Below are positions 46,050 through 56,614 of a stretch of 64,000 nucleotides of DNA, one piece after another. Below the pieces are notes generated by a model. The model was not told the DNA's origin and made no database searches. It saw only the letters and a list, made by a program, of their open reading frames with translations. Location of the stretch: contig CM041465.1 of NCBI GenBank assembly GCA_023213395.1, positions 87,489,741 to 87,553,740 of the forward strand, read 5' to 3'. Position numbers and translations under genes: made by a program. The stretch is from Cycas panzhihuaensis (lineage: Eukaryota; Cycadophyta). The stretch's first letter is position 1, and each line of letters begins with the position of its first letter.

Positions 46050-48600
46050 ATGCAACAATTCTCCTGTCGTCTACAAGGCCTTCCCCCTTCGTTAGAAGAC
46101 TCCCCTTACCATCCTCTTCCATCATTGGATTCTAAATCGACCATGGAAGGATTTCCTTTAGATTGGGCATATCACGCCTATGCGTCTGAGTTACATCAGC
46201 CATCCACTTCTTTCCAAGGGCTTTCCCAAGAGGGTGAGGACCCTGTCTTCTACCCGAGTGGTTAAGAGTACCCATAAGTCCACCACCTCTCCACTCATGA
46301 GGTGGAGGTATCTTCTCCCTTAGAGTACCACCACTTTGGTGGCGATTCTTATTAGGACTTCCCTGTGGGGTCTACCTCGTATGAGGACCCTTCCACCACA
46401 TCTGATTAGGTAGATACCCCTCTGCGAATGTGGTGGAAGCCCTTAACCAGTGCTTCCAAGCCGCTAGCCTCCAATCACATTCTAAGTGGTTGGATAATAT
46501 CCTGCAAAGCATAGCACTTCCTTCTTCCACATCCACACCACCTCATCCATCTCGTTCGACCTCCTTACCTACAACGAGGATATCCCTTCTTTCATATTCT
46601 CCTCTTTGTGGTTCATGTTCCTTAGGGACCACCCAAGGTATATCCTCTTCCTAACTCCAGTTGAGTATGCCTCCTCTAACTAAACAACTATGCCCCAACC
46701 AACTGTAGTTTATCCTCCTCCCATTAGATATAGGGAACCATATATGCCCTTACATCTAAATTGCGTGGGATCGATCCCCACACATACCCAAGCTCAACTA
46801 ATGGACCCTTCCATTTACGTGCCTCCAGGTTATACTTCCCAATCGTGGGGGCACAGTAAAGGGAATCTCCTTCTTATTTATTGAGTGGATCTTTTACATC
46901 TGTATGGTATCGCACCACCTATAGGTAGCCCATATGAGCAAAATTCGATCCTGCACCCTTCTATTCCCCCATCTTACGCTCCTTCTTATGTGGCGCCTTT
47001 GCATAGAGGACAAGCCCCCTCCTAAGGTGCCCCCTCTCATATTCCCTTTCAGTAAGGGGCGTATCCTCAAGGAGGGATAGGTCCCTTACACCCATCCACT
47101 CCTCTTCCAATTCCTTTGAATGCAGGATTTGTTCCCTCCCATCAAATGGGAGGAAGTGCGTATCCCCTTCTGAACCAAGTCTCGCAAGGAGGATTCAGGC
47201 AACCTTGCCCACCTCTTCTTCCATCTTTTGTTGACCCTATGGTCCAATCAAGGGCACGCCCCTTCATGGATTATAGATCAACTCCTTTATCTATCGAGGC
47301 GCTAAGAATCAACTTACCGCCTCACCCTCCCGAGGTACCCAAATTCGATGAGACCTCTTCGCAAGACCCAATAGAACATGTTAAAATTTTTTCCATGGTG
47401 TGCATCGATTATTGGGCATACGACCATATCCTAATGAAACTCTTCCCATGCTCTCTCTAAGGCAATGCTCTTAAATGGTTCTATCACCTTCCAGTGCACT
47501 CTATCTACTCATTCCAACAACTCATTGATGCATTCATCAATTATTTTGATGTAGCTTGTCCCTTCGAGAGAAGAATGAAGGCTCTCCTGTCTCTTAAACA
47601 AGATCACGATGAGATGAATCGTGACTTTATGAGATGCTTCCACGATCTTCTCCACTCCACAAAGGCAACCTTGCCTAAGGAGTTAAAGAGATCTCTTTGT
47701 TAATACCCTTCACCACAAGTCCATGTTGAAGTCCTCAAAATAAGAGTGATAACGCGACTCCACCATAGCCAAGTGTTTGGCTCTTGAGGCCATTAAGATC
47801 CAGGCAGGTTCAAGAAGCCTCTTAGGTCCTCACAACAGCGTGACGCACCTCCTCCGCCTCGCGATATCAAAGTTCAATAGCCCCCTAGGTCTTCGTCTCA
47901 TCCAACAGAGAAGACCTTAGATCCCTTGACCTCTGCTATACGTTCTTTCGAACATACCATAAAGGAGCTTAAACTCCAAGCCCCTTCATCACCCACTTCT
48001 CACAGACCCGTCCATTAAGACTCTGAAGCCGCACCTCCCAAGGGTGATAACACTCAACCTTCTCAAACAAGGAAGACAGATTTTCCCTTAGAGAAGAAGT
48101 GGTGTTCTATTCATGAGGAATGCTTTCACAAAGACTCACAATGTAAGGCTTAACACCTTAAGGCCGCCCCACAACATGACTCTTCCCCTAAACAGGGGAA
48201 ATCATCTAGAGCCAATCTAGACCAACTCGTCCATAAGGATCCTTTCCCCAAACATGGGGAATATGATTACAACACTCAACCAAAAGGCAATCAAAATAGA
48301 GGAAGGTCTCCTAACCCTTACCCTACACAAGTTAAAAGGAAAGGTATTAGGAACTCTTCCTCTTCTTTTGGTTCTCCCAACCACTGAACTCTTTCCCCCT
48401 CTTGATCTTGAAACAAGGGAAAGAGGGTCATTTAAATGCTTGAGACCACTCTGTTATATGCCTTGACTTAGTCCCATGTAACCAAAGAAGCCACCGATGC
48501 TTCTTCTTCCACCCTTATCTTGATCCTCCTCTGGAAGTCCCTCCTCTAGAAATTCCTACACTTCCTAAGACCATTCTCGTGTGCCCTGGTCATTGCAATT
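46050..48600 (+). pseudogene. Gag of element D
   Basis: The start is chosen at the ATG at 46050 (MQQFSCRLQGLPPSLE), since it opens the longest frame after the PBS. The Pro/Ser/Tyr-rich segment reaches 47.3 kb. The capsid-like part (47116-47703) reads ALKWFYHLPVHSIYSFQQL, AFINYFDVACPFE and MRCFHDLLHSTKATLPKEL. A CCHC-related knuckle of the Tat/Athila kind is seen near 48108 (WCSIHEECFHKDSQC). Stops and frameshifts occur (for example 47457 and 47701). Confidence 0.8.
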
Positions 48601-48608
48601 TCTGAAGG

Positions 48609-50354
48609 GTGCTTCCCCAACCTACCGCGAAGGGGAAGCCCTTCTCCATCGTTAATGAGCTTCACACCGTGGCCGCGGGGATGTCCATGATGGACGTATT
48701 GAGAAGCTGTCTAGAGCAGTGTGCTCTTCTCCTAAAAACCTTAGGATTGGTTGACGCTTCGGTTCACACCTTGGGTGTTACCGTAAGCCGCAAACCCATT
48801 ATCTCTTTCGATCCTAAGGATCTTCTCTCAATTGGTGAAAGGGAACGTTAATGGTGCTACCCCTTCACCATAACTATAGACACACCAGAATACACCCTTC
48901 GAAGGACCGTTATAGATAATGGTCCTTTTGTTAATACTATGGTCTTGTGCATCATGCAAGAGCTTGGCATATCAGCCCTTAAATCGGTCCCATGGCAGTG
49001 TCAAGGCTATGATGGTAGCAAAATGACACCCTTAGGGTCAGTTTCTATTCCCCCCACTCTCGAGGACAAAACTATCCTCACTGATATTATAGTCCTTGAT
49101 GTAGACGTGGACTACAACCTCTTATTGGGACGCCTATGGCTCGACCAAATGGGAGTTGTGTGCTTGTCTTATTGGGGGCAACTTAAATTCATCCATGAGG
49201 GACTAATGAGGGTTGTCCTCTGGGAGCCTCCTCCTACCAAACAACCACGTCAACTCCGTCAAGTGGTTTGCGACAAGGTGAAGGGTGATAAGGGCCCTTC
49301 CGCCCATGCTTCCGCTTGTTCTATCAACATTCCTGGTTCACCTTACTTGAAAGAAGGTCCTTCCCCTTCTTCCTTGAACCTTATCTGCTTCGCCCCTATT
49401 GTTGTAGGGAGCTATGGGTACCTCACTGTGCTTAATGATGATGAGTCTGACAGTGAGGATGAGGACCCCTCTCATCCCATATCCCTCTTAAATATGAGTA
49501 GGGGGCACTCTCTTTGTTTCAGGTCCCAACTTGAAACCTCTTCCATCGAGGAGTCTAGTCCTCCTCTCGATTCACATATCATTGCTCCTGTCTCTCGTGC
49601 AATCTCCTATATCACCTTATCTTCTACTTCATCACCCTCCACAAGTGATGAGGCAAGGGAACCTCTTGTTACCTATCACAAGAGGTCACCTTCCAACTCT
49701 TCTAAAGAGTCCCTTGAGTACATTGAGTGGTGGGTTGACCACTATAGTCCCACTACTTCTACTCCTCGCCCCTCATTTTCTCGAAGTGTGATCATCCATA
49801 AGATAGATTGCTTCGAGGATGACAGGGCCTTACTAGAGCACTTAATGGGTTCCATGCCCAATATCCTCCACAGTCACCATAAACTTGGTTACCAGAAGAT
49901 CTTAGCTATTGGATCACCTCTAGCTGACCCAAACCTATCTTCTTCTTCTTCAAGCCCTCCTGTTGACCGAGCCTCCCTTCACTTTGAGGAAGGGAATGCC
50001 ATATGTATAGGGGCAACCAAGGATATCATCCTTGCTCCTGGTAAGGTCATTAAGGTGGGAGCGAAATGTTCCCATGACAAAATGAAGGAATACACCCTTC
50101 TCTTCCAAGAATTCTGTGATATTTTTTCGTGGGACTACTCTAATATGAAGGGAATAGACCCTTCTATTGTCACACATAACCTCACCACTATTCTAGGTGC
50201 TCACCCCATGTGGCAAAAACAACACCCTCTTCACCCAAAACTTTCAACTGTTGTGAAGATGGAAGTTGAGAAACTCCTAGACGCAAGGTTAATCACTTCC
50301 ATCGACTACCCCAAGTGGATGTCTAACATCATTTCTATTGCTAAAAAGAACTGA
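48609..50354 (+). pseudogene. Protease, linker and RT N-terminus of element D
   Basis: The protease blocks are MSMMDVLRS, TITIDTPEYTLRRT, VIDNG (where D-T/S-G is expected) and YNLLLGRLWLDQMG. One stop (48849) separates the first part from a 471 aa open frame (48939-50354), the longest in the window. It continues through an acidic Ser/Asp linker (DDESDSEDEDPS) to the RT N-terminus: CDIFSWDYSNMKGIDP, then HPLHPKLS and KLLDARLITSIDYPKW. It would encode the polyprotein part that cleaves Gag-Pol and starts reverse transcription. Confidence 0.8.
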
Positions 50355-51300
50355 ACAATTAGGATATGAATTGACTTTTGTAACATCAATAATACATATC
50401 CTAAGGCTAACTTTCCTCTCCCCTTCATCGATTAGATAATCGATCGAATGACTAGATTTGAAGTCATGTCCTTAATGGATGACTTCTTAGGATAAAACCA
50501 AATCTAAATCTCCCCTAAATCGTCATAAAATGGCCTTTACCACTCCTTGGGGCACCTTCGCCTACAAGGTGATGCCATTAGGCTTAAAAATATAGGTACC
50601 ACTTATCAAAGGGTGATGCAATTTGGCTTTCACAACCTCATTAACAAAACCCTTGAGGTTTTTATGGATAACATGATGGTCCTTTTATGCGTAAGGGCCC
50701 ACCATCTTAGCGATTTGCGAGCCATCTTCATATGATGTCGCAAATACCATGTAAGCCTAAATCCTCTTAAGTGTGTGTTTGCTGTATCGGCTGGCAAACT
50801 CCTTGGTTTCTTTATTTTAAAACAAGGAATCCAAATCGACCCTCACAAAGTCAAGGCCATCCTTGACATGCCTCCTCCTAAGACCCAACGACAAATCAAG
50901 TCATTCTTAAGTAGATTAGGCTTCCTTAGGCGTTTCTTAATGAATTTGCCATAAATGCAAAACCCCTCACCAACCTATTTAAGAAAGGGGTCCCATTTGT
51001 TTGGACTCCGAAGGCCAGGCGCCTTGAGGAGCTCGAGAGCTTTGCCTTCCACCACGACTTTGGCGTCCCTCTCTTGATAGGCCTTTCATCCTTTATACCT
51101 CATCCATCAATGAATCCTTAGGCACCATGCTCGCCCAAGAGGATGACTCGGGAAACAAGAGAGCCATCTACTTCATCAGCCACACCCTAGTTAGTGATGA
51201 GCTTAATTACTCTACCACAGGAAGGAATGTCTCTCATTGATGCACACTACCGAAGTTTAGGTACTACTTGCTCAAACACTACTCGGTGATCATTCAATCG
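50355..51300 (+). pseudogene. RT catalytic part and RNase H of element D
   Basis: RT continues with the palm region, GTTYQRVMQFGFHNLINK and LEVFMDNMMV, where gypsy elements have Y-V-D-D, so the second Asp is Asn. The thumb reads SAGKLLGFFI and GIQIDPHKVKAILDM. The RNase H part is frame-broken but reads LAQEDDSGNKRAIYFIS and LNYSTTGRN (51130-51230). No intact active site remains. Confidence 0.8.
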
Positions 51301-51379
51301 ATCCTTTGAGGTGTTTGCTAATTCGATCGACTTGGCGGTGGGACTAGCAAGTGGGCCGTGCTCGTTCAAAATTTGATCT

Positions 51380-52760
51380 CCAAATCGTTAATAGGAAATC
51401 AAAGAAGGGGATGGTGGTTGTCGAATAACTTGTTGACGCCCCCATCCCAAACTCTTCTAATGCTCCTGTTGATGATTCCTTGCTTGCGAGCACATTGCGG
51501 CTATTCAGGACTTGTCTCTTCACCTATTGACTGATAGTAAGTGGTATGGGGATATTGTACGATATCTTCAGTGGCGATGTCGCCTCGATCACGAGCAACA
51601 ATGTTAGGTCACGTATTTGGGCTAATACTAGGTACTAGTTCCTCATGGAAGAGGTATTGTATAAGAGGTCTTTTGACAGGATCCTTCTCCACTGCATTAG
51701 TCATGATGAGGCGGGCCAAATACTTTGCAAATGCCATAGCGACATCTGTGGGGGCCATTTTAGAGGCCAATCCATGGCCCAAAGGATCCTTCGCATGGGC
51801 TATTATTGGCTATTCCTCTTTAAGGATGCCCATGTCTATGCCCTGTAATGTCATTGGTGTCGAGCATGCCAACATCATCCACTTGCCTTCTGAGGCCTTG
51901 CACCTAGTCATATCTCCATGGCCTTTATCTCAATGGGGATTAGACCTCATTGGGACCATAACAAGTTTATCTTGACTGTGACGGAATACTTTACTAAATG
52001 GGCCGAAGTAGTGCCCTAATCCTCTACTTCTGGCAAGATGGTAGTCACCTTCGTCTATAAGCATATTATTTGTCGATTCGTGGTCCCTGACGTCTTGGTC
52101 ACAGATAACGAAACCCCTTTTCGTAATAAGGAAATGGACAAACTTTGCAAGAAATTTAAGATATCTCACAAAACTTCCTGTCCCTATTACCCCCAGGCCA
52201 ATGGCTAAATGGAATCTTTTAACAAAACCCTTATAAGCATCCTAAAGAAAACCATCATCCAATCTCAAAAGGATTGGCATCTTCAACTTCCTTTTGCCCT
52301 ATGGGCGTATCGTACTTCCATCCACATAGCTACAGGGATGACCCCATTCTCCCTTGTGTATAGAATTGAGGCGGTCCTCCTGTTGGAAGTTGAAATCCCA
52401 TCCTTGCGAGTTCCCCTTCGGGGTCTTGTTGATGAGGAGTCCTACCGTTAGGCCTGTCTCCTAGATATCGAAGCCATAGATAAGAAACGTTAGACTGCTT
52501 ACCAAGCAAACCTCGCCTTTAAAGCTAGGGCACAAAGAATGTATGACAAATGCCTTTGCCCCCACCCTTTGCATCCTGGGGACAATATCCTCAAGTTGGA
52601 ATATCTCCATGATTGTTTGTCCAAATTCAGACCTAAGTAGGTTGGTCTTATTTTCGTTCTCGAAAGCCTTGATAACGATGCCTATAGGATCACAGCCTTG
52701 GAGGGTCTTGAATTTGAGAAAGCCATCAATGGTAGGTTCTTAAAGAAATTCTATGTGTGA
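51380..52760 (+). pseudogene. Integrase of element D
   Basis: A short linker (FDLQIVNRKSKKGMVVV) leads directly to the integrase approach region and the HHCC zinc finger (CHSDICGGH, CHWCRAC). The core has TVTEYFTKWAEV (first Asp is Glu), VTDNETPF (second Asp kept) and a Glu in MESFNKTL after a stop. The C-terminal GPY-like part is HPGDNILKLEYL, SLDNDAYRIT and NGRFLKKFYV, stop at 52758. It matches C (63532-64000) almost residue by residue. Confidence 0.85.
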
Positions 52761-53447
52761 CCTATCCCTATCCCTGTGTAGGCTTGGTGCACCGCTTCTC
52801 TCTTCTTGCTCCGAAATAAGCTTAAACTACCCCTCTAAGCACGTCCCCATTCTCCCAACCATAGGTGGAATGGAAGCTTAGGGTGGCTTTCCTATCTTTG
52901 TAGTTCTTGTCTATGGCACCTTTTGTTGCTCTCTTGTGGGAAACCTTTCTTCCTAGTTAGACGCATACGTTTCCATCGCTCTCGAGCTCAAAATCGCACT
53001 TGACTAGGACCGCATGCTTGAGTATTACTCTTTCTTTGTCATCACTTCCCTTACATATCTGCTATGCTCTTTCGATGGACATGTATGGCTCTCCATCTCC
53101 TAGCCTCACATGTATCTATCACCTACATTCATGGTGGTCATGTGTGCACTTCAAGTATGGTCCTACATGAAAGAAAGTATGGCCATCACCCAGAGAATCT
53201 AATAACAGAAACTATATAACAATAAACTAATATCGTCATGGTGCATAGTCTCTCATGCACTCATGCACCTGTGTCTACATACACATAAACATGTATACAT
53301 ATAAACATATGAACAAATAAGAAATAAATGCAACATCATAAAAGCATCATAACATCATCATCGTGGATCAAATGGGGTGCCAATGGGCCCCCATATATAT
53401 ACATAATGAATCATATCATATAAAACAATATAGTACATCATCCTCGA

Positions 53448-53493
53448 GAAGCTGGAATCCTTGCAGGGAGGAGTACAATCATATGACAACATA
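53448..53493 (-). promoter_or_regulatory. Conserved noncoding block between PMD and integrase (D)
   Basis: Minus strand: ATATGATTGTACTCCTCCCT, then GCAAGGATTCCAGCTTC. Same position and orientation relative to the element as in B and C. Confidence 0.55.
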
Positions 53494-53559
53494 TGATGTC
53501 TCCTTGGAGGTCTAGTGCTTTCTCAATCAAAACTAATAATGTCCTACTCTTCAGCGCCC

Positions 53560-56113
53560 CTGCTCTTAAGGGGTATCATTTCTTGGTTAGCGTGACCCCT
53601 CCCCAGGAGACCACATACCTCCTAGGCTCCTTTGTCACCACTATGAGCTCACTGCCTTGCTCCCCTCGTCTTGGGGCCTCTTCGAGGTCATCGTCGTCAT
53701 ATGAGTTTGAGTTCTGCTCCATGACAACCTCGCAACCGTCTAGTCTACCAATTGATCGTATCATGTCTGGATATGATCCTTCTCTCCCTCCATTCCTCAG
53801 AGCTTCTCCTCTAGCACGGCTATCCTAATATAACTCTATACATTGTTGCCCACTACTCCTCCTTCTTGGGTCTCTAATACCTGGACCTGGCCTTGTAAAG
53901 TGTCTCTCTCTCCACGACTGCCTAGTCCCTCTCTGCATGGATCCTGTCCATCTCCCCCTGTAGTTGTCCTACCCTTATTTGGTGCTATTGGGACTCCACT
54001 ACCCATATATCCATGGCCCTAATCGGTGGAGTGAATATCATTATATGTGTCCCCGCTGATCGAGGCTCCTCTCTAGCATGGATGGGAGGTTACCCCTCCA
54101 TGTAGACCAAGGAATACCTCATGGACTATCACCTCCTCCAATCTTGCCATCTTTCTTTGCTCCGCCAAATCACACACCATATGTTAGTCTATGCATCCAT
54201 ATATCAAAACTCAAAACTAAATTAAAACAAGCTATCTAAGTGCCTAGTGGTTGAAAGATGTTAGGAAAATAGAGTGTCTCACCTTACGGGATGGCCAACT
54301 CCTTGGCCTTGAGATGACCACCTCCTCCATGGGACCTTCCTCGGCTAATGGTACCTCCTCCTCGGCCTTGGGTACCACCTCGCCTACCTCCGGCCCGACG
54401 AGGCGTCTCCTCCTCCCTCTATCGTTATCGCCACTAGAGCTCTGCCTACCACCCGCAATCTCGGTGCTGGTGTGCGGGGTGGTCTATCACCTCCTACAAC
54501 CCCTAAGGGACCTGCCTCTCCTCCTCTGTAGCTCCTGATGGACTTACCACTTCTGATGGGCTTGCCCCATCACTGCCATCATCGTCACCTCCATCTCCAA
54601 GACTACCACCTAACCCTCCTACCTCGTCATCGCTATCCCAACGCACTCCTCTATATAGATATGTTATGTAGTCTGCCAGAGTGAGGAGGTCTAGCGATGT
54701 TGCCCCCATCGATTGCCTAATATGTGTTGAGAAGATAAGGTCCTAAACCTTAAACCGCCACCAAGATCTAAACTATTCTTGCAACTAGTTATAGGAATCG
54801 AAACTAAAATTTAACATGTAAGTTCTTAAACCAGAGATAAAACAATAAAATAAACAAGAAAGCCAAGCATCATATATACACCCGATATAGCATTGGTAAA
54901 ATCCTAGCGGTGTCTTGAGGAAATATCCACACAGGAAAGGTATTGATCTTTATTATCAAAGAATGGAGAAAATGTATATAATCTGTAATAGAGTACTCAC
55001 AACAACAACAACTAGCCACCCAACTCCTCATAGTACATTTAATACTTTCAACATGATGAAAAATACCCTAAATCAGGCTACATAAGAGAGTCATATAAGG
55101 CATAAATCTCAATCATAGAATCTAGGGTGTTTTGAGTGAACGACTATAATTCTTTTTACAATTTAATATACTTTCCAGTATTAGACTTTTGGGTTGGGGG
55201 TTATCACCTCTGAACCCCCTCTTTAATGAAGTTCCATGCCTCCCATATCCCCTTGATTAAGAGGGTCTCCTGCCCTCCTTAGAACCCCCGAGATAGGTTT
55301 GGGGGGGAGACTGTGCTACCAACCTGTTAAAATTTTAGCCTTCGAACCATTGCTATCACATTACCTAATAATATATACCTGGTCCTCAGTCCCCACAGTG
55401 AGTCACATCACTGTGCACCATGGGGGCCGTCTTTGAGATAGGGTGAGGTCCTCCTGGTGGTGCTAATGCCCCAAAATGATTGGAAAACCAAGACTCTGAT
55501 AAAGTACAATAAGAAACTCCTCCTCTCCACCGCCACCACGATAGCATTATGTTGTGAGACCATGCTTGGCCATTATCAAGGTGGCCCAATCCAATCTCTT
55601 CTCGGCCTCACACCTCCTAACCGTGCCCATCCATCCGCTAGGTATGTCCTTGTAATTTTGTTTCCAGGCAATTTGAAACAAAATGTCCAATGTAATAAGT
55701 TTCTTCATTTGAGGAATTTATGACATCACCATCATTTGGAATGATATCCCTCGCCAGTCCCACCTGCCCTTGCCAATGAAGTATGCGGCTGCCTCCGTGT
55801 ATGTAACATCCATACTAGGTAGTGTCCCTAATAATGCTAACGCTCCTCCTGCCAGTACTCCTAGGATACTCCTGATGTCTCCTAGTATTATAGTGATGTC
55901 TCCCACCTAGGGAAGGTGGAAGACATACCACATGTGATCCCAATAGGAGACTATATCCACCAAGAGGCGTTGATCCAACACATACTATGGGGTCCTAATG
56001 ATCTTCAATAACCCACATCGCCCCAATGTCTATCTATCTCCTCATGATATCATCTCTATGAAGCTCATCATGGCGACTCCTATGTTCTCGCGATTGTCCA
56101 CTGTGATAACTAC
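53560..56113 (-). pseudogene. Antisense PMD-like gene of element D, split by a solo LTR
   Basis: Minus strand. Exon 2 starts at 56113 after TTTTTTGTAG and reads VVITVDNRENIGVAMMSF, GDITIILGDIRSILGVL, ALLGTLPSMDVTYTEAAAYF, GGVSYCTLSESWFSNHFGAL and, after the solo LTR, SLDLLTLADY with YRGVRWDSDDE. A putative 123 nt intron (54282-54160, GTGAGA to GGAG) precedes exon 3 (KMARLEEVIVHEVFLGL). The end near 53560 is approximate. Exon 1 and the promoter have been separated by the insertion of element C in intron 1. Stops occur in exon 2. Confidence 0.7.
54725..55370 (-). repeat. Solo LTR, 646 bp, inside the D PMD gene
   Basis: It is the reverse complement of the solo LTR at 9615-10251 with scattered substitutions. 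It starts TGTTGAGAAG on the plus strand. Flanks are ATATG (54720-54724) and ATATA (55371-55375), an imperfect target duplication. It splits PMD exon 2. Confidence 0.8.
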
Positions 56114-56255
56114 CTACAAAAAACCACCCAAGAGTCAGTCAAAACACTCCATGCAATGCTTAGTTGCTCTCTAGTTGCCTCATGCCCTTTCGAGCTAAGT
56201 TTAGCACCTCCATGGGCTCTCTTTCTTCTTTTTCTCCTTATGTTCCTTTGCCCCA

Positions 56256-56287
56256 TGTCAAACTCTGCGATATCGCGGAGTTTGACA
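56256..56287. repeat. 32 bp near-perfect palindrome in PMD intron 1 (D)
   Basis: TGTCAAACTC and GAGTTTGACA are perfect arms. The centre (TGCGATATCGCG) is also self-complementary apart from one pair. Related to the palindrome of B at 39785-39810 and to the LTR modules. Confidence 0.75.
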
Positions 56288-56614
56288 CATGACCTGCTGA
56301 GATTTTAGCATCACCTCAGCGGCCCCGCAACAAACTCTACGACACCATGATCTTTGCCACATGGCCCTTCCTAACCCTCGTAAAAAAAGGGGGGATGCCC
56401 CAAAAATCTAAATTTTTGGTCTAAGTGGGCCAAAGCCAAGCCCAGTGGGACCATGGCTACCTAATACCCTGGTCCTCCCCCTCTTTTGGCCCAAACTGAG
56501 CTCTAGAGGGTGCCAAATCACCCTTAAAGGGCCAAAAACTAGTTCTAAAAGTATAAAAAGCCATTAATTTCAATTGGTGAAATGGAAAGGGTAGGGAGCT
56601 GAAACGCTCTCCGC

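Larger units (their letters stand above)
42657..56614 (+). mobile_element. Tat-like element D, nearly complete 5' to 3' but cut before aRH
   Basis: Order: LTR (42657-45889), PBS, gag, protease, RT, RNase H, integrase (to 52760), then the antisense PMD gene (56113 to 53560, minus) with a solo LTR inside. At about 56.61 kb D stops within PMD intron 1 and LTR C begins. The left target duplication would be GAAGG (42652-42656); its partner is outside the window. Between RNase H and integrase there is only a short linker, so the extra RNase H is not there. Confidence 0.85.
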
